Shown here: one piece after another, positions 1-5,634 of the stretch
Position numbering within the stretch: the first letter of the stretch is position 1
Layout: each line of letters starts with the position of its first letter
The notes under the pieces: model-generated
Told to the model about the DNA's origin: nothing
Database searches by the model: none
Seen by the model: the letters and a program-made list of their open reading frames with translations, nothing else
Translations under genes and position numbers: made by a program
Origin: an uncultured Clostridia bacterium
GTDB lineage: Bacteria; Bacillota; Clostridia; Oscillospirales; Ruminococcaceae
Direction of reading: 5' to 3'
Length of the DNA: 5,634 bases
Assembly: GCA_947175045.1 (NCBI GenBank)
Contig: CAMWLH010000158.1
Coordinates: 1-5,634, forward strand

Positions 1-70
1 TTTATGAGCGTTGCTTTGCTAAGTGTTGAAGTGTCGCTCTATGTGAACGCCGCCCCGGATCAATAATAAT
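1..70. repeat. Left direct repeat, copy 1
   Basis: This stretch matches 188-256 base for base except for one extra C in a run of Cs (four here, three there). The two copies start 187 bp apart and bracket the structured element at 74-164. Each contains the 13-mer GAAGTGTCGCTCT (28-40 here, 215-227 in copy 2), and a third 13-mer copy lies at 176-188, so the repeat probably has an internal sub-repeat of about 39 bp. The last bases, ATCAATAATAAT, read on the minus strand as Asn/Tyr codons followed by TGA, as at the end of the lipoprotein gene. The repeat begins at the first base of the window, so it may extend further left. Confidence 0.9.
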
Positions 71-73
71 TAG

Positions 74-164
74 AAATTTTTTTCGCACCGGCGAACTTCG
101 TTCGCCTACCGCGCTGTAAAAGCTCCGTTTCACTCCGCTTTCACAGCTTGTTGCGAAAAAATTT
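74..164. other. Structured element: closing stem with two hairpins
   Basis: An outer inverted repeat pairs 74-87 (AAA, seven T, CGCA) with 152-164 (TGCG, six A, TTT), with one bulged T. Inside are a perfect 7-bp hairpin at 90-106 (GGCGAAC, loop TTC, GTTCGCC) and an 11-bp hairpin pairing 113-123 with 137-147. The single A/C mismatch in the second hairpin becomes a G-U wobble if the minus strand is transcribed. That strand would place the element in the 3' untranslated region of the lipoprotein gene, 82 bases past its stop. The plan resembles a three-way junction. It could be an RNA element, a palindromic mobile repeat or a transcript-end structure. The pairing is seen directly; any function is inference. 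Confidence 0.6.
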
Positions 165-187
165 GCTGCGTGGGCGAAGTGTCGCTC

Positions 188-256
188 TTTATGAGCGTTG
201 CTTTGCTAAGTGTTGAAGTGTCGCTCTATGTGAACGCCGCCCGGATCAATAATAAT
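188..256. repeat. Left direct repeat, copy 2, overlapping a gene end
   Basis: This is the second copy of the 1-70 repeat, one base shorter. Its last 11 bases lie inside the lipoprotein gene and supply the TGA stop (246-248) and most of the final Tyr codons. It is preceded by a small inverted repeat, CGCTC (183-187), loop TTTAT, GAGCG (193-197), part of which lies within the repeat. With copy 1 it forms a tandem arrangement of period 187 bp that contains the structured element. A duplication by recombination or insertion of a repeated unit would both explain this. Confidence 0.88.
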
Positions 257-1508
257 AAAGCGCGGTATAATTGCTTTTTGTGGAAATATAATCCGCTATA
301 TCTGCCTTGTCCGAAGCGCCCGCGTAAAATGTGGAATCCAACAGATTATACCCGCTCTGCTTCAAAAACAGCTCGGGGGTTATCCAGCCCGTTTCCGTGG
401 TGTAGACCTCGTTCCACGCGTGGTAAATATCCGGCGAAGCGTACCCTATCACCAATCTTGTCGGTATACCCTGTGCCCTTGTCATCGACGCGAACAGCGC
501 CGAATAATCAAAGCATATCCCCTTCAAGCTCCTGAGCGTAGCGTCGGGATTTGGCACATAACCGCTCTGTACCGTAGCCGCAAGCTGCTTGTCATAAGTA
601 ACATTATCCGTGATATACTTGAATATCGCGGCTATCTTCTCGATAGTCCCGCTTGCGCCCGCACACACCTCCGCCGACTTCTTTACGGCGTTGGACTGCT
701 GGTTGAAATCTATATAATAATTCGGGTACAGGAATGTCGCCACCTCGTCGCTGACGGTCACCGAGATCGTTTCATCAATGGGATTTGAGTAGAAATTGTC
801 GTGATCGTGCTCCCACAGCCTGATGGTATACTCGCCGCTTCCGCACGACAGCGGGAAATATCTCACCGTGCCGTCCGCGGGCAGCATATAATCATAAGTT
901 GTCCCGCATATTATCTGCAGCCGCACCTTGTCGCTGCTCCCGCCGTATTTCAGCGAAATATAGCCCAGCGAGGCGTTGCTGTAATCTATCACCGACCCTC
1001 CCGCGGTAAAGGTCTTTTCCCCGGGCGAGGAAACCTTTTTCACCTCGGGTATTATCACCTCGGCGGGCGGCTTGGGCGTAGTGGCGGCGGTCGTCGCCGT
1101 TGTTGCGGGAGGAGTTGACGCGAGCGGCGGGTCGGGCTCTGCGGGTATGCTCATCTCCGTCGTCTGCGGGGCGGAGCTTATCGAGCTCGTGTCCGCGGGA
1201 GCGCTCTCCGTTTCGGGCGGCTCGACGCTATCCAAGGTATCCGCACTCTCAGAGCTCTCGGCGGTATTACTTGACGGCGTGTCATCCGACCCATTGCCGT
1301 CCTCCGACTCCGCCGTGACCGCCGACGAGGCATCGCCACTTTCGCCTCCGACCGTAACCTCAACGCTCCCGACCGACGGCGTAATATCGGGCGCCGAACT
1401 GCCGTGGCTCTCCGTGCTGTCACGGCAGCCCGCAAGCAGCATCGCAGCCGCAAGCAGCGCACTCAAAAATATGCGGCGCTTTAATGCCCTATCCGATCGT
1501 GATCGCAT
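246..1508 (-). CDS. Lipoprotein with transglutaminase-like domain
   Basis: This is a predicted surface lipoprotein of 420 residues. A basic N-terminus (RSRSDRALKRR) and a hydrophobic stretch end in the lipobox LLAGC, with Cys28 the expected lipidation site. Residues 29-155 are a low-complexity linker rich in Ser, Thr, Glu, Asp and Pro, a likely wall-spanning stalk. Residues about 158-263 look like a beta-rich, Ig-like domain. Residues about 273-398 match the transglutaminase-like (cysteine protease fold) superfamily, with a Cys332 (KGICFDYS), His363 (YHAWNEVY) and Asp391 (LLDSTF) triad. Family members include proteases, peptide-processing enzymes and cross-linkers, so the substrate is unknown. 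The ATG at 1508 gives a normal signal peptide. GTG at 1514 or 1517 is possible, because the purine-rich AGGGAAAGGA (1520-1529) sits closer to them. An upstream TTG at 1544 lacks a ribosome binding site. The stop lies in a direct repeat. The gene lies 308 bp downstream of the CapA-family gene, with a structured repeat between. Confidence 0.9.
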   Translation of the reverse strand: MRSRSDRALKRRIFLSALLAAAMLLAGCRDSTESHGSSAPDITPSVGSVEVTVGGESGDASSAVTAESEDGNGSDDTPSSNTAESSESADTLDSVEPPETESAPADTSSISSAPQTTEMSIPAEPDPPLASTPPATTATTAATTPKPPAEVIIPEVKKVSSPGEKTFTAGGSVIDYSNASLGYISLKYGGSSDKVRLQIICGTTYDYMLPADGTVRYFPLSCGSGEYTIRLWEHDHDNFYSNPIDETISVTVSDEVATFLYPNYYIDFNQQSNAVKKSAEVCAGASGTIEKIAAIFKYITDNVTYDKQLAATVQSGYVPNPDATLRSLKGICFDYSALFASMTRAQGIPTRLVIGYASPDIYHAWNEVYTTETGWITPELFLKQSGYNLLDSTFYAGASDKADIADYISTKSNYTALYYY

Positions 1509-1544
1509 AGCCACCACTATCCTTTCCCTAAAATTTTTCCCCAA

Positions 1545-1561
1545 ACAGACTATAAGTCTGT
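1545..1561. promoter_or_regulatory. Perfect 7-bp palindrome, possible operator
   Basis: ACAGACT, spacer ATA, AGTCTGT is a perfect inverted repeat 36 bases upstream of the lipoprotein ATG. It overlaps the downstream end of the possible -10 box at 1559-1564. Its size and symmetry suit a dimeric repressor. A short hairpin in the leader RNA is the alternative. No regulator gene is present in the window. Confidence 0.4.
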
Positions 1562-1586
1562 ATAAATCGTTTGTTTCGGCTGTAAT
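1559..1586 (-). promoter_or_regulatory. Weak candidate promoter of the lipoprotein gene
   Basis: On the minus strand, ATTACA (1581-1586) and TATACA (1559-1564) are separated by 16 bases. Each matches four of six positions of the sigma-A -35 and -10 consensus. Transcription would start near 1552, giving a leader of about 45 bases. The match is weak, and its main support is its position and its overlap with the palindrome. Confidence 0.28.
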
Positions 1587-1590
1587 GCCG

Positions 1591-1731
1591 TTAAGTTATG
1601 TTGACGGGGAGCAAATGATTTAAAAGAATTTCAAAATTTCCGCAAGCACGTTCCGCTCGCTGCGTTCGCTCCACGCGATTGCGGAAACCGGTCGGAATTT
1701 TCTCCGAAAATTCCGACACTTTTTGAAATTC
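1591..1731. repeat. Structured intergenic repeat, middle copy
   Basis: The core 1611-1689 matches 5420-5498 at 77 of 79 positions, and 1611-1662 is identical to 5583-5634. Similarity continues leftward to about 1591 with small changes. The part 1626-1731 is nested. An 11-bp perfect outer stem pairs 1626-1636 (GAATTTCAAAA) with 1721-1731. A first hairpin is closed by 1637-1645 (TTTCCGCAA) pairing with 1679-1687. A second hairpin of 12 bp with a 3-base loop spans 1691-1717. Only three bases separate the second hairpin from each neighbouring stem, so the whole could fold as a three-way junction. It lies 85 bp past the stop of the CapA-family gene and about 100 bp upstream of the lipoprotein start. 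It could be a non-autonomous mobile repeat, a REP-like element or an RNA. Confidence 0.8.
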
Positions 1732-1744
1732 CGATGCGTGGTCA

Positions 1745-1760
1745 CGCGGGCGCGCGGGCG
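1745..1760. repeat. GC-only tandem octamer, two copies
   Basis: CGCGGGCG occurs twice head to tail with no mismatch. Just before and overlapping it is the near-palindrome GCGTG, GT, CACGC (1736-1747). The sequence is entirely G and C, unlike the AT-rich repeat to its left. No function is evident. It lies in the 3' region of the CapA-family gene, where a simple terminator was expected and not found. Confidence 0.6.
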
Positions 1761-1816
1761 TTATACTGCTCTTTGCGAGCGCGCCTTTGGTTTCCCGAGA
1801 TTCGGGTAGCTTTGAG

Positions 1817-4800
1817 CTAATCCCTTGCTTCCTCGATACGCAGATTTCTCAGCATTATATAATTCTCGTCCGCGCGGTCATAAATGCGTCTGGTCGAGCC
1901 GCGGATTATCTCCGAAATGCACTCGCCCGCCTCGCGGTAAAATTCGTCCTCATAATTCACAATGCCCGCGCCGCCCCTCGGACAGTCGTCCGAAGCAAGA
2001 AAATGCCGCGAGATATCAATAACAAAACAGCCCGTTATACCCACAAACCGCTCTTCGCAAAGCGAGATCAGCTTTTTGCGGATATCGTACATTCCGTCGT
2101 CCTCAAGCTCCTTTGTATTGCCATCGTGGGTGAGATAGGTCTTTTTCGGCTCCGCCTTTATCAGTATGATATTTTTGCCGTATTTCTCGCCCATCAGCTT
2201 TGCGAAGCGGCTCACCGCGTCGTAGCAGTACTTCATGTTTCTCTTTTCAAATATATAACCCTCGCTGCACTCCGCCGCGATACCTTTATAAAATCCCGTT
2301 TTGGTTATAAATTCGTCCGTTTCAAACAGCGCGCCCTTATACTCCGCCACCTTGCAGATAATATCATAGAAATCCGCAACCAGCCACTTGGAATCCGCCG
2401 CGGCGATAGCTCCCATGCCGCTGCGCCGCAGAGCCTCCGTGATGGTCTTCTGCCGCCATCTGTTGTTGCCGTATTCCGACACCGCCTCGGGAAGCTCCAC
2501 GTTCACGGGCGGCTCAAAGGCGAGCGCCTGGCACTGTCGGAAGATATATTTACCGACATATACCCCTTTGCTTCTTCCCACACACTCCCTTGAAACGCCG
2601 CTGCCCCAGATGTCCACCATGGCGTTTGCCAGCGTCGTTACATAATGCTTGAGTTGCGGAGTTCCCCTTAACAGAAACGCCAGCTCCGCGCTGTTTTCGT
2701 CCACGGGCGCGTTTATCTCCTTTGAGAGCAGCCGCGCCATTCGCGTGAGTATATTGAATTTGCGCCTGAACGCAAGCTCGTAGAAATCATAGGGTCCGGT
2801 CAGATTTCCCTCAAGAACGGCGTAGATCAGCTCCGCCGCTTCTATAAGCTCCTCCGCGCCCTTGTCTCCCGCGAAGAAATGTCTCACCGCCATCAAGTCC
2901 GACCTGCCCGCGTTTTTCAGCTTAAGCAGCCGCGAGCTGTTCTCCGCGGTGAAATCCCTGCTCGAATAGGCAATTATATTATCCGCCGCGCAGCTCATAT
3001 CCAGCAGCCATTTCTGACAGCCGCGCTTGGTCATGCTGTCGTAGTATTTTATTACGCGCTCCAGCCACAGGCGGGTGTCGGCTGTTCTCACGCAGTTTCT
3101 GCCCTCGTCGTTTATCATGGCGGTCGCCGCGTTGAAGCAGTCTATGAAATACTCCCGCTCATAGGCGGAGGGTGCGCTGTTCGTGCTGAAATAGGGCGCT
3201 GAGATATCCACTATAAGCGGCTTTACCAGCCCGATAAAGTATTCCTCCATGCGGCGCATACGCTCGTTCAGCTCCGCTCTGGAAGCTCCGTCGCGCAGCG
3301 TCGTCCCGCGCGCGTATCTGTTCGGGAAGCGGTGACGGAAAAGTATCACCCTGCTGCCGGGAACTGCCGCCAGCACCGCTGCCGCGTACTCCGATATCTT
3401 CTCCTTCCAAAGGCTCTCGCTTACGGAATCGGCGGTCAGCCGTTCAAACTCCTCCTTATGCGCCGTGTAGAATTTTGAGCGCAGAAAGCGCTTTGTGCCG
3501 GTGAAATAGTTCTCGCCCCGCTTGTAGACCGAGACTCCCGCCGCGGTGTAAAAATCGACCGCGATATAATCCGGCTTTGCCTCGATAAACAGCGATGGCA
3601 GCAGCTTTCCCAGGTCAACCCGCAGAGTCTCGTTTCCCGTTTCGGGAACGTCGTAATCGGGCGTTCCGCAGGCGCTCAGCGGGGAGATGAGCACTCCCCT
3701 TGTATCGGTTCTCAATCCGCGTCCCGCGGCGAAAATCGAGGTCAATATCGGCGAGCCGCTGAGGAACACCAGCGGACGGTAGCTGAAATGGCTGATTTCC
3801 TTTCCCAGCGCGGCTTTGGTACGCCCGAAGGACTCCCGCGCCGCAAAGCTGTGTGGCGGGAACGCAGGCTGAACGCATACTCCGAACTCCCTGTTCTCGC
3901 AAACGCAGGGTATATATGACAGCCTTGACCGCACCTTGCCCTCGCCGTCCCGCGAGATATCCACGCGGAGTATCACGCTGTCGCGGTTTTCCGTCAGCTC
4001 ATACATGGACGTGAGGAAATTTCCCAGCGAATAGGCGCACGCCACCCTTTTCCCCGCGGAATTTGTAATATACTCAAAGCGCTGTATCACATGGGGGTGA
4101 GAGCCTATTATGAGATCGACCCCCGCGTCAGCCATAAACCTTGCCTCTTCGGTCTGAGCCCTGCGCACCGCCGCGGAGTTCATAGCTCCCCAATGCATAT
4201 ATGCCACGATATATTCCGCGCCCATTCTCAAAGCGGCGTTTACTCTCTGGAGAAAGTCCTCCCTGTCGTACCGCCCGATGAGCACGCCGCTCCCCGCGAA
4301 AAACTGGTCGTCCAGCCCGTTAGATATCATGGAGTAGCACAGGAACGCCACTCTCATTCCTCTTATGTCCACCAGCACGGGGTTATTGCCCAGCGTGCCG
4401 AGATTGCGCACTCCGAGCCGCTTTATCTCCGCAACGGTAGCCTCAAGCCCCTTCTTGCCCGTGTCACAGTTGTGATTGCTCGCGGTCACCAGCGCGTCAA
4501 AGCCCGCATCGGCTACCGCCGCCAGAAAGGACGACGGCGCATTGCAGTTGCTGGGACCCTCGGGCAGGCGGCGCTCCTCGCACTGATAGGGCGCTCCGTC
4601 GTAGCAGGTGGTCTCCAGCACTCCTGCCGCAAAATCCGCCTCGGCAAGGGTGGACTTTATCTGCGAAAAGCTGTTGTGGAAATCGTACCCGTACCTCTCC
4701 ACCGCCCGCTGCTGTCCCAGCGAGCACATAATATCCCCCGTAAACATCATTACCGCCTTGTTTACCCCGCGTTTAACGCTGCGGTCAACGGCGATCCTCG

Positions 4801-5299
4801 TCCTGAATTCCTCGCCCTCGGCGCTGATCACTATATTCGTTTCGCCCGAGCCGACGGCTATCACCGCTCCCGACGGATCCACCTGCGCTACGGCGGCGTT
4901 TTCCGAACGAAAAGAAGCCTTGGGGGTCTTATTGAGGACCTCCCACACTATCTGCGCGGTCTGCCCCGTTTCAAGGCAGATAACATTCTGCGCCTTAAGA
5001 TGCTCGCTTATGGGAACAAAGGACACCTTGCCGCTCTCGGCGCTCAAAATCTCCCTGTTATTTTCGATCCTGAAGGCTCTTACGCTCACCATGTACTCCC
5101 TGCCGTTTTTGAATCCCGGCATGGTCTTGCAGCACTTCTCCGCGTAGCGCACCTTAAAACACTTCTCCGGCTCCTCCGCGTCGTAATAGCTCAGCTTGTA
5201 ACCGTCCGCGCCGGGCACCTCGTTCCATTTCGCGGCGACCGCCCCGTCGGAGGGCTGTACGATAAGCCCGCGGGGAGCTTCGGGTCTTTTTTTGCTCAT
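1817..5299 (-). CDS. FN3-BIG2-CapA protein with two SGNH/DUF6270-like domains
   Basis: This is a complete 1160-residue protein. Residues 7-95 look like an FN3 domain (Trp25, Tyr34, Tyr69). Residues 100-172 resemble BIG2 (SENAAVAQVDPSGAVIAVG). Residues 181-440 match the CapA/PgsA family, with the metallophosphatase-like motifs TGDIM (Asp189), LETT (Glu229), ASNHNCD (Asn275, His276), YMHWG (His369), GSHPH (His401, His403) and SLGNF. Residues 510-730 and 893-1132 appear to be two diverged copies of an SGNH/DUF6270-like domain. Shared marks are an N-terminal glycine-serine turn (Gly515-Ser516; Gly899-Ser900), VDFYT (581) and VADFYDI (974), ILFRHRFP (652) and ILIKAEP (1045), and IVDIS (696) and VIDIS (1093). 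A helical region, 731-890, separates them. CapA relatives act in poly-gamma-glutamate capsule formation, and DUF6270 proteins may act on surface glycans, so an envelope or exopolymer role is inferred. Substrate is unknown. An in-frame TGA two codons before the ATG fixes the start, so there is no signal peptide, which is odd for FN3 and BIG2 domains. Confidence 0.9.
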   Translation of the reverse strand: MSKKRPEAPRGLIVQPSDGAVAAKWNEVPGADGYKLSYYDAEEPEKCFKVRYAEKCCKTMPGFKNGREYMVSVRAFRIENNREILSAESGKVSFVPISEHLKAQNVICLETGQTAQIVWEVLNKTPKASFRSENAAVAQVDPSGAVIAVGSGETNIVISAEGEEFRTRIAVDRSVKRGVNKAVMMFTGDIMCSLGQQRAVERYGYDFHNSFSQIKSTLAEADFAAGVLETTCYDGAPYQCEERRLPEGPSNCNAPSSFLAAVADAGFDALVTASNHNCDTGKKGLEATVAEIKRLGVRNLGTLGNNPVLVDIRGMRVAFLCYSMISNGLDDQFFAGSGVLIGRYDREDFLQRVNAALRMGAEYIVAYMHWGAMNSAAVRRAQTEEARFMADAGVDLIIGSHPHVIQRFEYITNSAGKRVACAYSLGNFLTSMYELTENRDSVILRVDISRDGEGKVRSRLSYIPCVCENREFGVCVQPAFPPHSFAARESFGRTKAALGKEISHFSYRPLVFLSGSPILTSIFAAGRGLRTDTRGVLISPLSACGTPDYDVPETGNETLRVDLGKLLPSLFIEAKPDYIAVDFYTAAGVSVYKRGENYFTGTKRFLRSKFYTAHKEEFERLTADSVSESLWKEKISEYAAAVLAAVPGSRVILFRHRFPNRYARGTTLRDGASRAELNERMRRMEEYFIGLVKPLIVDISAPYFSTNSAPSAYEREYFIDCFNAATAMINDEGRNCVRTADTRLWLERVIKYYDSMTKRGCQKWLLDMSCAADNIIAYSSRDFTAENSSRLLKLKNAGRSDLMAVRHFFAGDKGAEELIEAAELIYAVLEGNLTGPYDFYELAFRRKFNILTRMARLLSKEINAPVDENSAELAFLLRGTPQLKHYVTTLANAMVDIWGSGVSRECVGRSKGVYVGKYIFRQCQALAFEPPVNVELPEAVSEYGNNRWRQKTITEALRRSGMGAIAAADSKWLVADFYDIICKVAEYKGALFETDEFITKTGFYKGIAAECSEGYIFEKRNMKYCYDAVSRFAKLMGEKYGKNIILIKAEPKKTYLTHDGNTKELEDDGMYDIRKKLISLCEERFVGITGCFVIDISRHFLASDDCPRGGAGIVNYEDEFYREAGECISEIIRGSTRRIYDRADENYIMLRNLRIEEARD

Positions 5300-5307
5300 A
5301 ATTCATT

Positions 5308-5314
5308 CCCCTTT
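5308..5314 (-). promoter_or_regulatory. Strong ribosome binding site
   Basis: AAAGGGG on the minus strand lies 8 bases before the ATG at 5299. With the in-frame stop two codons upstream, it decides the start of the CapA-family gene and rules out a missed N-terminal signal sequence. Confidence 0.8.
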
Positions 5315-5370
5315 GGTTGCTCTTGGCTAATTATTTTAATTTGAATTTTCCGCTTTCACGGAGGGGTTCT

Positions 5371-5533
5371 GTCAATCTTGAACGCCCCTTTTATGCTTTT
5401 AAGTTTATGATGACGATGAGTAAATGATTTAAAAGATTTTCAAAATTTCCGCAAGCACGTTCCGCTCGCTGCGTTCGCTCCACGCGATTGCGGAAACCAA
5501 TTGGAATTTGCTTCGCAAATTCCGACTCTTTCG
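5371..5533. repeat. Right-flank repeat unit A, 163 bp
   Basis: The first 101 bp match 5534-5634 without gaps at 96 positions, which gives a tandem period of 163 bp. Its core 5420-5498 is the same as in the middle gap (77 of 79). The first hairpin is kept: TTTCCGCAA (5446-5454) pairs with TTGCGGAAA (5488-5496). The second hairpin, 5501-5525, has an 11-bp stem with loop TTC and differs from the middle copy by paired changes. The 11-bp outer stem of the middle copy is not kept here, because the right arm is replaced by the start of the next unit. The unit lies 72 bp upstream of the CapA-family start codon. Confidence 0.88.
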
Positions 5534-5634
5534 GTCAATCTTGAACGACCCGTTTATGCTTTTAAGTTTATGATGACGAGGAGCAAATGATTTAAAAGAA
5601 TTTCAAAATTTCCGCAAGCACGTTCCGCTCGCTG
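5534..5634. repeat. Right-flank repeat unit B, cut by window end
   Basis: This is the second tandem unit. It differs from unit A at five of 101 positions. From 5583 to the end it is identical over 52 bases to 1611-1662 in the middle gap, so it is closer to the middle copy than to its own neighbour. It stops inside the first hairpin because the window ends. More units may follow. Confidence 0.88.

Noticed and set aside
1509..1544. Extension of the lipoprotein gene to a TTG start at 1544
   Set aside because: No ribosome binding site precedes the TTG, the extra 12 residues push the signal peptide away from the N-terminus, and the extension would use the ribosome binding site as coding sequence.
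1611..1689. Shared core considered as a CRISPR repeat or a transposon terminal repeat
   Set aside because: Copies are too long and too irregularly spaced for CRISPR, and no transposase or target-site duplication is visible. A non-autonomous mobile repeat remains possible but cannot be shown here.
1691..1724. Hairpin followed by five Ts, resembling an intrinsic terminator on the plus strand
   Set aside because: No plus-strand gene precedes it. On the minus strand, where both genes lie, the hairpin is not followed by a T run, and the T run belongs to the outer stem of the structured element.
1794..1806. CCCGA-GAT-TCGGG hairpin just past the stop of the CapA-family gene
   Set aside because: The stem is only 5 bp and no T run follows on the minus strand, so it does not qualify as a terminator.
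1787..2593. Plus-strand open frame of 268 codons opposite the 3' end of the CapA-family gene
   Set aside because: It overlaps the second SGNH-like domain in antisense, shows no known motif and has no convincing ribosome binding site.
4091..5344. Long plus-strand open frame of 417 codons opposite the CapA-family gene
   Set aside because: It is rich in Arg, His and Leu with no recognisable domain. It lies wholly across well-supported minus-strand coding sequence and is best read as its antisense shadow.
5370..5375. Perfect -35 box TTGACA on the minus strand, upstream of the CapA-family gene
   Set aside because: No -10 match lies 16-18 bases downstream. A TAAAAT at 5333-5338 is a fair -10 box but has no matching -35 box at the right distance. 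The hexamer also sits at the edge of the repeat unit and is TTGACC in the next one.

Overview
The window looks like a fragment of a Gram-positive Clostridia-type genome, perhaps Oscillospiraceae or Ruminococcaceae. The reasons are a moderate GC content with AT-rich gaps, strong purine-rich ribosome binding sites, a lipoprotein with a Ser/Thr/Pro-rich stalk, and FN3, BIG2 and CapA-type domains. The taxonomic guess is inference and no marker gene is present.

There are two complete genes, both on the minus strand. In transcription order, the first (1817-5299) encodes a 1160-residue protein. It has an FN3-like domain, a BIG2-like domain, a CapA/PgsA-type metallophosphatase-like domain and then two divergent copies of an SGNH/DUF6270-like domain. 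It has no signal peptide. The second (246-1508) encodes a surface lipoprotein with a long disordered linker, a beta-rich domain and a transglutaminase-like domain whose Cys-His-Asp triad is intact. A 308-base gap separates them. Both proteins would fit work on the cell envelope or exopolymers, but nothing in the window shows that they share a pathway.

The non-coding DNA is the most unusual part. Three regions carry long, highly conserved, strongly structured repeats. The gap between the genes (about 1591-1731) and the right flank (5371-5634, two units 163 bp apart) share one family, with a 79-bp core that is 77/79 identical between two copies and 52/52 identical between the middle copy and the truncated last copy. 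The left flank (1-256) holds a 70-bp direct repeat bracketing a different structured element. The left element and the middle one can each fold into the same plan, a closing stem enclosing one long and one short hairpin, although their sequences differ. The same core lies 100-120 bp upstream of both start codons in the same orientation.

Layout: 1-70 direct repeat; 74-164 structured element; 188-256 second direct repeat, overlapping the 3' end of the lipoprotein gene; 246-1508 lipoprotein; 1545-1586 possible promoter and palindrome; 1591-1731 structured repeat; 1745-1760 GC-rich tandem octamer; 1817-5299 multidomain CapA-family gene; 5308-5314 its ribosome binding site; 5371-5634 tandem repeat units running off the window. 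No tRNA, rRNA, CRISPR array or transposase was seen.
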